A stretch of DNA of 41,376 bases from JBCCFW01 sp039029535 (GTDB taxonomy: Bacteria; Acidobacteriota; JBCCFW01), in the NCBI GenBank assembly GCA_039029535.1, contig JBCCFW010000047.1, positions 1-41,376 of the forward strand. Direction: 5' to 3'. Each line of letters begins with the position of its first letter. The first letter of the stretch is position 1. The notes under the pieces are model-generated. The model saw only the letters and a list, made by a program, of their open reading frames with translations, made no database searches and was not told the origin of the DNA. Position numbers and translations under genes: made by a program. Below are positions 1 through 7,331 of the stretch, piece after piece.

Positions 1-265
1 CGGACCGACGACCTCGTCGCCGTCGAGCAGCGTCATCCCGGTGATCTCGGTCAGGCCGAACTCGTCCTCGCCCCACTCCGGGAGCTCCTCCGGTCGGGCC
101 CACACCAGCCGATGCGACATCTCCGACCGCACGGCGGCCCTGGAGCTGACGCATCGGCTGGTGTGGGCCCGACCGGAGGAGCTCCCGGAGTGGGGCGAGG
201 ACGAGTTCGGCCTGACCGAGATCACCGGGATGACGCTGCTCGACGGCGACGAGGTCGTCGGTCCG
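1..265. repeat. 116-bp perfect inverted repeat at the window edge
   Basis: Bases 1-116 are the exact reverse complement of bases 150-265, separated by 33 bases (117-149). The right arm and the spacer read through as rimM coding sequence in one frame, whereas the left arm is only an antisense copy of it. A perfect fold-back at the end of a contig is a common result of chimeric reads or assembly-graph ends. I therefore think the first 116 bases are not real flanking sequence, but a genuine palindrome cannot be excluded from sequence alone. Confidence 0.9.
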
Positions 266-433
266 GTGACGGGCCTGGCCGAGAGCGCCGGACGCGATCT
301 CTTCGAGGTCGATCACCAAGGGCGCACCGTCCTGGTGCCGGCGGTGAAGGACTGGCTGGTCGAGTTCGATCGGGACGGCAGACGCATCGTCATGAACTTG
401 CCGGCTGGCCTGTTGGACCCGGAAGAGACGTGA
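117..433 (+). CDS. rimM: Ribosome maturation factor RimM, 3' part only
   Basis: RimM is a cytoplasmic 30S assembly factor that binds S19 and helps mature the 16S head domain. Only the C-terminal ~105 residues are present. They show the end of the N-terminal beta-barrel (an AALEL...LVWARPEELPE segment) and the PRC-barrel-like domain, with the family pattern ITGMTLLDGDEVVGPVTG and the ending LVPAVKDWLVEFD...PAGLLDPE. The frame stays open towards base 1, but bases 1-116 are an inverted copy of the gene itself. I start the feature at the first base after that arm; the true start lies outside the window. The stop overlaps the trmD start by four bases, the usual rimM-trmD-rplS order. Confidence 0.88.
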
Positions 434-1224
434 GCGAGCCACTTCGCATCGACGTGCTCACGCTCTTCCCGGAGCTGGTCGAGCCGCTCCTCTCGCACTC
501 GATCATCGGTCGGGCGAGGGAGAGGGGCCTGGTCACGATCGAGGTCCACGACCTCCGTCGGCACGCCGTCGACAAGCACGGCTCCGTCGACGACGCGCCC
601 TACGGCGGCGGCGGCGGGATGCTCCTGCGACCCGAGCCGCTCTTCGCGGCGGTCGAGGAGCTCACCGGCCGCCCGGCCGACGAGCGATGCGACGACGAAC
701 GGGTCGTCCTGCTCGGTCCGGCCGGTGCCGTCCACGATCAAGACAGCGCTCGTCGTCTCGCGTGCCTGCGTCGCCTCATCTTGATCTGCGGTCGTTACGA
801 GGGCATCGACGACCGCGTGCGCACCCACCTCGCCGACGAGACCCTGTCGATCGGCGACTACGTCTTGTCCGGCGGCGAGCCGGCGGCCAACGTCGTCATC
901 GACTCCGTCGTGCGTCTCCTAGAAGGCGCGCTGGGCGACTCCGAGGCCCCCGAGAAGGACAGCTTCGCCGACGGCCTGCTCGAGGCCCCGCACTACACCC
1001 GTCCGGCCGAGTTCCGCGGCCTGGCCGTTCCGGCCGTGCTGCTCTCCGGACACCACGCCCAGGTCGAGCGACACCGTCGTCGCGAGGCCCTCCGTCTCAC
1101 CGGCTCGGTGAGACCCGACCTGCTCGAGCGCTTCGAGCAGGACCTGAACCCCGACGCGGAGGAGCATGGCCTGCTCCGCGAGCTCCGTGAGGCCCGGGAG
1201 CTTCCCCGGCCCGAGCACTGTTAG
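430..1224 (+). CDS. trmD: tRNA (guanine-N1)-methyltransferase TrmD
   Basis: TrmD uses S-adenosylmethionine to methylate G37 of tRNAs, which prevents +1 frameshifting; it is a cytoplasmic dimer with a SPOUT trefoil knot. The 264-residue protein starts at a GTG overlapping the rimM stop and begins with IDVLTLFPELVEPLL, typical of the family. The knot signatures LILICGRYEGIDDRV and SIGDYVLSGGEPAA are intact, followed by the C-terminal pattern LLEAPHYTRPAEFRGLAVP and LLSGHHAQVERHRR. The open frame extends further upstream, but that part lies inside rimM and is not homologous. The length matches the family (about 240-270 residues). Confidence 0.96.
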   Translation: MSEPLRIDVLTLFPELVEPLLSHSIIGRARERGLVTIEVHDLRRHAVDKHGSVDDAPYGGGGGMLLRPEPLFAAVEELTGRPADERCDDERVVLLGPAGAVHDQDSARRLACLRRLILICGRYEGIDDRVRTHLADETLSIGDYVLSGGEPAANVVIDSVVRLLEGALGDSEAPEKDSFADGLLEAPHYTRPAEFRGLAVPAVLLSGHHAQVERHRRREALRLTGSVRPDLLERFEQDLNPDAEEHGLLRELREARELPRPEHC

Positions 1225-1236
1225 CGAGGACCCCCC

Positions 1237-1602
1237 ATGAAAGCCGTCGAGATGTACAAGCGCGCCCAGCTTCGCGCCGACCTCCCCGAGTTCCGACCCG
1301 GTGACACCGTGCGGGTCTCGGTCAAGGTCCGCGAGCGGGACAAGGAGCGCATCCAGGACTTCGAGGGCGTGGTGATCGGCATCTCCGGCAGCGGGATCAG
1401 CCGGAGCTTCACCGTCCGCAAGATCGCCGCGCACCGCATCGGCGTCGAGCGTGTCTTCCCCCTCCACTCGCCGGTCATCGCGAAGGTCGCCGTGGTGCGC
1501 CACGGTCGCGTCCGCCGAGCGAAGCTCTACTACCTCCGCGAGCGGCGCGGGAAGGCGGCGCGCATCAAGGAGCGCCGTCTGCACGGTGGCAAGAGCGCTT
1601 GA
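1237..1602 (+). CDS. rplS: 50S ribosomal protein L19
   Basis: This 121-residue basic protein is bL19, which sits at the 30S-50S interface. It contains the family signature region FRPGDTVRVSVKVRERDK, then IQDFEGVVIGI, and the basic stretch VRRAKLYYLRERRGKAARI. A GAGGA ribosome-binding site lies six bases before the ATG, 12 bases after the trmD stop, so it is co-transcribed with rimM and trmD. A GC-rich hairpin 31 bases after its stop probably ends the transcript. Length and composition are normal. Confidence 0.97.
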   Translation: MKAVEMYKRAQLRADLPEFRPGDTVRVSVKVRERDKERIQDFEGVVIGISGSGISRSFTVRKIAAHRIGVERVFPLHSPVIAKVAVVRHGRVRRAKLYYLRERRGKAARIKERRLHGGKSA

Positions 1603-1632
1603 CGGGAGCCCTGGGGGGGCGATTCTCGGAAG

Positions 1633-1662
1633 CACGGCAGCCGGCCCGATCCGGCTGTCGTG
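1633..1662 (+). terminator. Hairpin after rplS
   Basis: A 12-bp stem (1633-1644 with 1651-1662, one G-T wobble) closes a 6-base loop just downstream of rplS. No T-run follows, as is often the case in very GC-rich genomes. A second, smaller hairpin (1735-1740 with 1746-1751) lies in the same gap. The role as terminator of the rimM-trmD-rplS unit is inferred from position. Confidence 0.55.
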
Positions 1663-1860
1663 ACCCTCGTCGTGCGCCCTCGCAGCCGATGGCCCGACCC
1701 CTGGGGTCGTGGCATGATTCCCTTTCGCTGACCGGGGGCCGTCAGGGCCCCTTCCACCTGCCCAGGATCGGAGCCTCTCGCAGCGGGGTCCGGTTCACGG
1801 TCGTTCTGTCTCGTGGCGGAACGCCCCTTGTTGCTGCCCCTTCCAGGTCGGCTTGACGCG

Positions 1861-4788
1861 ATGGCGTTCAACAGGGAAAAGGTCCTCCGGCAGGCCGAGA
1901 AGCTGGTCTCGAAGGGGAAGGATCGCGACGCGGTCGCCAAGTACGAGGAGATCCTCGCCAACGATCCCTCGGACCTGAACTCCAAGAACAAGATCGGCGA
2001 CCTCTACCTGAAGATCGGCGACAAGACGAAGGCCACCGAGGCCTACGCGTCGGTCGCCAACAAGTACGGCGACGACGGCTTCACGCTCCGCGCGATCGCG
2101 ATGTTCAAGAAGTGCACCCGGGTCGACCCGACTCGGATGGACTTCCACGAGAAGCTCGCCGACCTCAACGCGCAGCAGGGCCTGATCAACGAGGCGCGCT
2201 CCCACTACGAGATGGTCGCGGAGCACGCGCTTCAGCAGGGCGAGGGTGAGCGGGCCCGCGCGATCTTCGCGAAGATCACCGAGCTCGATCCGGACAACCT
2301 CAAGACCCGGCTCAAGCTCGCGGACCTCTACCTCAAGGACAACCAGATCAACCTCGCCCTCGGCGAGTACCAGGTCATCGGCTCGGAGCTCGCCCGCAAG
2401 GGGATGCTCGAGGAGTCCTTGCAGGTGCTCGAGAAGGCGCTGGGCCTGGACCCGAGCAACCTCCAGCTCCTCCGCAGCCTGTCCCGCACCTACGCCGAGA
2501 TGGGTCAGGCCGAGCGCGGTCTCCAGTTCATCAACGACAAGCTGGCCGAGCGGGGTGGGAACGACCCCGAGCTCCTCGTCGTCCTCGCAGAGACCCAGCA
2601 AGCCAGCGGTGATCCGGCCTCGGCGACCCAGACGATGCAGCAGGCCGTGCAGGCCGGAGCCGACCGCGTCGACGTCCGACGCGCCGCCTTCAACCTCGCG
2701 CTGACTCAGGGCGACGTTGCTGGCGCGGTGGCGCATCAGGAGGCGGTCGCCAGTCAGCTCCTCGCCGAGGGCAAGGCCGACGAGGTCCTCAACGACCTCC
2801 GATCGCTGCTGGCCGCGGCCCCCGGCGACGTCCGCGTGCTCACCAAGCTCCACGAAGTTCAAGAGAGCAGCGGCGCCGACGAGAAGACGCGGGCCAACAC
2901 GCTGTCGCAGCTCGCCGAGGCCCACGTCGGCCAGGCCGACTACCCGGCAGCAGCCGGAGTGCTCGAGCGTCTGATCGAGCTGGAGCCCGACGCGTCCCAG
3001 CATCAGGAGAAGCTCGACTTCGTGAAGTCGAAGCTCGGCTCCGGCGACGCCGGTGGCGGCGCCGAAGCGGCGGCCGAGGGCGGCTTCGACGCCGACTTCG
3101 AGCCGGGTAGTGCCGGCGACATGTCCTTCGGCGATCTCGGTGACGGCGACGACGGGCAGAGCTTCGGCGGGATGTCCTTCGACGACGGCGAGCTCGAAGA
3201 GGCCGCCGGTGTCGACGACCGTCAGGAGTTCGTCAGCGAGCGCGTTGCGGAGGCCGAGGTCTTCGTCAAGTACGGCCTGGTCGACAAGGCCATCGAGCAG
3301 CTCGTCCAGATCATCGACAAGTACCCCGATGAGCTCCCCACGCGTCAGCGTTTGAAGGAGCTGTACCTCGAGGACCAGCGCTCCGGCGACGCCGTCGAGC
3401 AGCTCGCGGCCATCGCCGACATCCTGCGAGGTCAAGGCGACACCGCCGGTGCCGACGAAGCCATCGCCCAGGCTCGCGAGATCGACGCGAACCATCCCGC
3501 GCTCACCGGTGGCGGTGGCGGCGGGGGAGCGGCGATGGAGCTGCCGGCCGAGCCGGCTGCTGCGGCCTCGGGCTTCGACTTCGGCAACGAGCCTGCTTCC
3601 GGCGCGACCGGTTTCGACCTCGGAGGCGGTAGCGAGACGGCCGCGGCCCCGACGCTCGAGGGCGTGGGTGACGTCGCCGTCGCCGACCTCTCGCTGGAGT
3701 CGCCCGCGGCGGCCAGCGCCGGTGGCGGCGAGTTCGAGCTGTCGATGGACGAGCCCGCCGCGGCAGCCCAGCCCGAAGCGGGCGGCAGCGAGTTCGAGAT
3801 CTCGATGGACCCGGCACCTGCGGCCGAGGGAGCGCCCTCGGGCGGTGGTGAGTTCGAGCTGTCGATGGATGAGCCCGCGGCAGCCGAGCCGACAGCCGGT
3901 GGCAGCGAGTTCGAGATCTCGATGGACCCGGCTCCCGCGGCCGAAGGTCCGCCGTCGGGTGGCGGTGAGTTCGAGCTGTCGATGGACGAGCCCGCGCCGG
4001 CGGCCGAGCCCGATGCCGGCGCTGGCGAGTTCGAGCTGTCGATGGACGCCCCGGCGTCCGAGCCGGCAGCGGGTGGCGGTGAGTTCGAGCTGTCGATGGA
4101 TGCGCCCGCGTCGGAGCCAGCGGCTGAGCCCGGTCTCGAGACCATGCGCCTCGACTCCCCGGCTTCGGAGCCTGCGGCCCCCGCGCCAGCGGCCGAGCCC
4201 GCGCCGGCGGCGCCCGCCGCGGCTGCGGACGAGCCCGAGTCCGAGGGTCTGTTCGGTGCCGAGGACGACTTCTTCGACTTCGCCGACGAGCTCAACAAGG
4301 AGCTCGATGACGAAGGCGACATCAACGACGTCTCCCGCGACAGCGATCACTCGATGTCGCTCGAGGAGATCGTCGCGGGCATGCAGAAGGGCGTCGCCGA
4401 GCAGGTCGACGCCGAGGACTACGAGACGCACTACAACCTCGGCATCGCCTACAAGGAGATGGGCCTGACCGACGAGGCGATCGGCGAGTTCCAGTACGCC
4501 TCGAAGTCGGACGTGCTCTTCCTCCAGTGCTGCATCCTCTTGGGCGCCTGCTTCACCGAGAAGGGCATGCCCGAGCTGGCCATCAAGTGGTACGAGAAGG
4601 GCCAGGAGGCTCCCGAGGTCTCGACCGAGGACGCCATGGCCCTCGCGTTCGAGATCGGCGCGTGCCAGGAGGCGGCCGGCGACGAGCAGAAGGCGCTGGA
4701 GTCCTTCATGGCCATCTACGCCGAGGACAGCCGCTACCGCGACATCGCCACCCGCGTCGAGAGCCTGAAGGCCAAGCTGGGTGTGTAG
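1861..4788 (+). CDS. Large TPR scaffold protein with acidic tandem repeats
   Basis: This 975-residue protein has no signal peptide. I place the start at the ATG giving MAFNREKVLRQAEKLV, because the earlier in-frame start adds 16 residues that look like non-coding sequence. Residues ~1-390 form a run of TPR helices (for example YEEILANDPSDLNSKNKIGD). Residues ~400-460 are low-complexity, and a further TPR block follows at ~475-560. A Pro/Ala/Glu region then carries seven copies of EFE(L/I)SMD between residues 624 and 747. The C-terminal ~145 residues form a conserved TPR module with DAEDYETHYNLGIAYKEMG and ELAIKWYEKG. This N-TPR/linker/C-TPR layout is known to me from uncharacterised TPR proteins of Myxococcota and Acidobacteriota. 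It is probably a protein-interaction scaffold; its partners are unknown. Confidence 0.85.
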   Translation: MAFNREKVLRQAEKLVSKGKDRDAVAKYEEILANDPSDLNSKNKIGDLYLKIGDKTKATEAYASVANKYGDDGFTLRAIAMFKKCTRVDPTRMDFHEKLADLNAQQGLINEARSHYEMVAEHALQQGEGERARAIFAKITELDPDNLKTRLKLADLYLKDNQINLALGEYQVIGSELARKGMLEESLQVLEKALGLDPSNLQLLRSLSRTYAEMGQAERGLQFINDKLAERGGNDPELLVVLAETQQASGDPASATQTMQQAVQAGADRVDVRRAAFNLALTQGDVAGAVAHQEAVASQLLAEGKADEVLNDLRSLLAAAPGDVRVLTKLHEVQESSGADEKTRANTLSQLAEAHVGQADYPAAAGVLERLIELEPDASQHQEKLDFVKSKLGSGDAGGGAEAAAEGGFDADFEPGSAGDMSFGDLGDGDDGQSFGGMSFDDGELEEAAGVDDRQEFVSERVAEAEVFVKYGLVDKAIEQLVQIIDKYPDELPTRQRLKELYLEDQRSGDAVEQLAAIADILRGQGDTAGADEAIAQAREIDANHPALTGGGGGGGAAMELPAEPAAAASGFDFGNEPASGATGFDLGGGSETAAAPTLEGVGDVAVADLSLESPAAASAGGGEFELSMDEPAAAAQPEAGGSEFEISMDPAPAAEGAPSGGGEFELSMDEPAAAEPTAGGSEFEISMDPAPAAEGPPSGGGEFELSMDEPAPAAEPDAGAGEFELSMDAPASEPAAGGGEFELSMDAPASEPAAEPGLETMRLDSPASEPAAPAPAAEPAPAAPAAAADEPESEGLFGAEDDFFDFADELNKELDDEGDINDVSRDSDHSMSLEEIVAGMQKGVAEQVDAEDYETHYNLGIAYKEMGLTDEAIGEFQYASKSDVLFLQCCILLGACFTEKGMPELAIKWYEKGQEAPEVSTEDAMALAFEIGACQEAAGDEQKALESFMAIYAEDSRYRDIATRVESLKAKLGV
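3718..4140 (+). repeat. Tandem ~60-bp coding repeats (seven units)
   Basis: Seven units begin with codons for EFE(L/I)SMD at 3730, 3790, 3850, 3907, 3967, 4027 and 4081, so the period is 54-60 bases. EFEL-type and EFEI-type units alternate at first, which suggests that a two-unit block was duplicated. All spacings are multiples of three, so unit gain or loss keeps the frame. The repeated peptides alternate a short acidic motif with a Pro/Ala/Glu-rich linker. Confidence 0.9.
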
Positions 4789-4812
4789 CACTCGGTCCAG
4801 CAGGGCGATGAC

Positions 4813-5733
4813 GTGAAGGGAAGCGTGCTCAAGGCGGCGCTCCTCGGTGGGATCCTCGGCGGGCTGTTGCTCTCCCTGCCGCTGCTCAACATCGCCTGCT
4901 GCGCCTGGGTGTTCGGCATCGGCGGTTTCTCCGCCTGGGTGCTCAAGAGCGACAGTCGGGGCGTTGCCGGCTGGGCGCGGTGCAGCTTCGCTGGCTGGCT
5001 CGGCGGCTTCCTCGCGGGCTTCGCGATGTTCCCGCTGCTGGGGCTCTGGCAGCGCTTCATCGGTGACCCGGAGGCCCACGTCCGTGACGCCCTGCAAGGC
5101 GCCGAGCAGTTCCTCGGCACGATGCCGCAAGGACAGGGTGGGCCTTCACCGGAGATGGTCGAGGCGATGATGCGGGGGGGGATGCTCATCGACGTCAACG
5201 TCTGGAGCCTCGTCCTGCCCCTGTTCTCCGGTGCGCTCATCTCGGGCTTCGCGCTCTTCGGTGGCGCGGTCGTGGCCGCGTTCTACGGCGGACCCCGCGG
5301 TGACGCCGGCACGCCGGCCTTCGCGGCAGACCCTCACTGGGAGGCGCTGCCGGGCACGGAGGCTACCGCCGCTGCGCCCGCTCCGACCGCGGAGCCGGCC
5401 GTGACCGACCTGGCGCCCGAGCCCGTGCCGACCGAAGAGCCGCCGGCCTTCGAGCTGGAGTCCGCGCCGCCACCGCAGGCACCGGTCGTCGACGATCCGG
5501 TTCCCGAGCTGCCGCCCCTGTCACCGGAGCCGCCGGTCGAACCGACCCCGGAGCCCGCTCCGCCGGAACCGGCTGCGCCGCCCCCGCCAGAGCCGGTCGC
5601 GCCGACCCCGTCCGAGCCACCGAACCCGCTCGACGAGGTCCTCGGGCTCGACCCGCTCGAGCCCTCGCCCGACGACCCGAAGGACGACGAGCCCAAGCTC
5701 GACGACGACAACCCCTTCGGCCCGGTGAGCTAG
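4813..5733 (+). CDS. Membrane protein with Pro/Glu-rich cytoplasmic or periplasmic tail
   Basis: I do not recognise a named family. The 306-residue protein starts at a GTG 24 bases after the TPR protein's stop. Hydrophobic segments lie at about residues 7-44 (probably two passes, Gly/Leu-rich), 54-79 and 129-158. From ~165 to the end the chain is low-complexity Pro/Ala/Glu, ending in an acidic stretch with DDPKDDEPKLDDDNPFGP. The N-terminal four-helix part resembles general small membrane-anchor proteins. The repetitive tail probably extends from the membrane or recruits partners. The close spacing suggests co-transcription with the TPR protein, and both have Pro/Glu-rich linkers, so a shared complex is possible but not shown. 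Confidence 0.75.
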   Translation: MKGSVLKAALLGGILGGLLLSLPLLNIACCAWVFGIGGFSAWVLKSDSRGVAGWARCSFAGWLGGFLAGFAMFPLLGLWQRFIGDPEAHVRDALQGAEQFLGTMPQGQGGPSPEMVEAMMRGGMLIDVNVWSLVLPLFSGALISGFALFGGAVVAAFYGGPRGDAGTPAFAADPHWEALPGTEATAAAPAPTAEPAVTDLAPEPVPTEEPPAFELESAPPPQAPVVDDPVPELPPLSPEPPVEPTPEPAPPEPAAPPPPEPVAPTPSEPPNPLDEVLGLDPLEPSPDDPKDDEPKLDDDNPFGPVS

Positions 5734-6209
5734 GGAGTCCGCGTCACGGGTCTGCGCGGTCGCGTTGCGAACGCCGCGGGGGGAGATGCGAGGCGTCGCG
5801 AGGACGCCGATGCAGTGTCATCGGTGGGTGGGCAGGAGCGAAGCAGGACGCCCCGCGCCGCCGCAACCCTTCGGGCGCCGGGCCTAGCGGCCTCATGCGG
5901 TGTCGTTCGTCGTCGATCGATGGACGAGCATCGACTTCCTCCTCTCTCCTTGCCTGAGGCCGCGATTCCCTGGCGCGCGAGCCACGCAGACCCGCGACGC
6001 AGACTCCTCGGTCCCTGGATCGTCCGGCGACACTGACGACTGTCAGGACCATCCGACGATCCGTGCGTCCTGGCCCGATCGACGCAAGTCCTCTCGTTTC
6101 AGTCACTCGAGCCGCGATCTCCGTCTTGGCCCGGAGCTTGCCCTCTACGGAGGGCGAGAGCCGGCGCTCCGATGGACGGCGCGCAGCGAGCTCTCGAGGA
6201 CTTCAGCTC
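5734..6209. other. Gene-free stretch with several inverted repeats
   Basis: No convincing gene is seen here; open frames on both strands have no recognisable protein character. Inverted repeats are present: 5792-5797 with 5803-5808 (6 bp, possibly the terminator of the preceding gene); 5917-5922 with 5929-5934 (6 bp, followed by a pyrimidine-rich run); and a nested pair in which 6017-6024 and 6055-6062 (8 bp, perfect) enclose a second perfect hairpin at 6033-6037 with 6042-6046. The arrangement could be a leader RNA for the downstream genes, a small RNA, or simply terminators. Confidence 0.6.
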
Positions 6210-6614
6210 ATGATCACCACGTCACGAAACCTGCGCGGGACGCTCGTCCTGCTCCTGCTCGCCCTGACCTTCTCTCCCGCGGCTCGTCCGGCGCTCGCTC
6301 AGGAGGCCTCGCCGCCGCCGTCGCCCCCGGCGGCGGAGCAAGCCGAGGAGCACCGCGTCGACATCAACGGGGCCGACCTCGTCGAGCTCATGGGCCTGCC
6401 GCGGGTGGGGCCCGTCCTGGCGGCGCGCATCGTCGAGCACCGGCGGGCGGTCGCGCCCTTCCGCAGCGTCGACGAGCTGCTCCTGGTCAAGGGCATCGGC
6501 CTCCGCACGCTCGAGCGTCTCCGCCCGCACGTCCGCGTGGAAGACCCCGGCGCGCCCGCGGCGCCGACCGCCGAGCCGGAGCCGGCCCCGACCGAGGAGC
6601 CCGCGACCCCGTGA
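6210..6614 (+). CDS. Secreted ComEA-like helix-hairpin-helix protein
   Basis: The 134-residue protein has a Sec signal peptide (residues ~1-30, hydrophobic LVLLLLALTF, ending ALA-Q). A ComEA-type double helix-hairpin-helix domain follows at about 50-108, with VDINGADLVELMGLPRVGP and LLVKGIGLRTLERLRPHV. The tail is short and Pro/Glu-rich. Such domains bind DNA without sequence specificity; in competence systems periplasmic ComEA ratchets incoming DNA. The ATG at 6210 is chosen because a GAGGA site lies nine bases upstream and the signal peptide begins there. It overlaps the next gene, a pseudopilin, which supports a role near a type IV pilus or DNA-uptake machine. Proteins of this type also occur outside competence loci, so the role is an inference. 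Confidence 0.82.
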   Translation: MITTSRNLRGTLVLLLLALTFSPAARPALAQEASPPPSPPAAEQAEEHRVDINGADLVELMGLPRVGPVLAARIVEHRRAVAPFRSVDELLLVKGIGLRTLERLRPHVRVEDPGAPAAPTAEPEPAPTEEPATP

Positions 6615-7222
6615 GCCGGCGTGACCGGACGGCTCGAGGAGCGTCGCTCGCCGAGCTGCTGGTCGTCCTGGCCCTCGCCGGCCTGCTGGTCGGCATGGGC
6701 TCCCTGGCGCTGGCGAGCACCGCACGGCGGCAGGGGGCCCTCGGGGCGGCTCGAGGCCTGGCGGCCGACATCCGCTTCCAGCGGAGCGTCGCCATCGCCC
6801 AGGGCCGCTCCCGTGGTCTGGTGCTGCGCGAGCTGCTCGGCGAGTGGCAGGTCAGCGTGGTCGCAGACGGCGACGGTGACGGCCTCCGAGCCGACGACCG
6901 TCGGCTCGGCCGCGATCCGCTGCTGGAGGGGCCGATGTCCCTGTCCCGGCGCTACGGGCCCGTGGCGCCGGGCTTCCTGCCGGCGCTCGACGGGCTCCGC
7001 ACGCCACCACCCGGCTCGCGTCCGCTGATCGACTTCGACGACCCCGTGCGCTTCGGGCGCAGCGACGTCATCGCAGCGGGGCCCGGTGGGGGGACCAGCA
7101 GCGGCACGATCTACCTCACCGACGGCGCGTCCCGGCAGCTCGCCGTGGTGGTCGCGGGGAGCACGGGGCGCGTCCGGCTGCTGGAGTGGGACCGCGCGAC
7201 GCGGTCCTGGCAGCGGCGCTGA
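6611..7222 (+). CDS. GspH/FimT-type pseudopilin
   Basis: The 203-residue protein starts at a GTG overlapping the previous stop by four bases. It begins with a short basic leader and a class III prepilin-like site, RG|ASLAELLVVLALAGLLVG, with the conserved Glu at +5 of the predicted mature protein. The hydrophobic N-terminal helix (about 12-35) is followed by RRQGALGAARGLAADIRFQR, the usual GspH/FimT helix, and a beta-rich globular part. It would be cleaved by a prepilin peptidase and inserted in the inner membrane as a minor pseudopilin of a type IV pilus or type II secretion apparatus. The long open frame upstream of 6611 is not coding. No other pilus genes lie nearby, so the parent machine is unknown. 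Confidence 0.85.
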   Translation: MSRRDRTARGASLAELLVVLALAGLLVGMGSLALASTARRQGALGAARGLAADIRFQRSVAIAQGRSRGLVLRELLGEWQVSVVADGDGDGLRADDRRLGRDPLLEGPMSLSRRYGPVAPGFLPALDGLRTPPPGSRPLIDFDDPVRFGRSDVIAAGPGGGTSSGTIYLTDGASRQLAVVVAGSTGRVRLLEWDRATRSWQRR

Positions 7223-7331
7223 GACGGCTCCACTCGACCCCTGCGGTAGGCCTCGGCCCAGTGCTACCCTTCGCGCCTTCTCCGGCCCCCTTTCTCTCGT
7301 TTCGGGCCGGGATCTCTTGAAGGAAGATGGC

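Noticed and set aside
3718..4140. Regularly spaced repeats that could suggest a CRISPR array
   Set aside because: The repeats are in-frame coding units without unique spacers and lie inside a long TPR gene.
1795..5130. A 1111-codon open frame on the minus strand opposite the TPR protein
   Set aside because: It is the antisense shadow of a high-GC gene: Leu/Arg/Gly/Asp repeats mirror the sense repeats, there is no start context and no family resemblance.
5836..5862. A GGCAGGAGCGAAGCAGG segment reminiscent of the SRP RNA apical hairpin
   Set aside because: The GGAA tetraloop and the CAGG/AGCAG internal-loop arrangement of SRP RNA are not in the right order or spacing.
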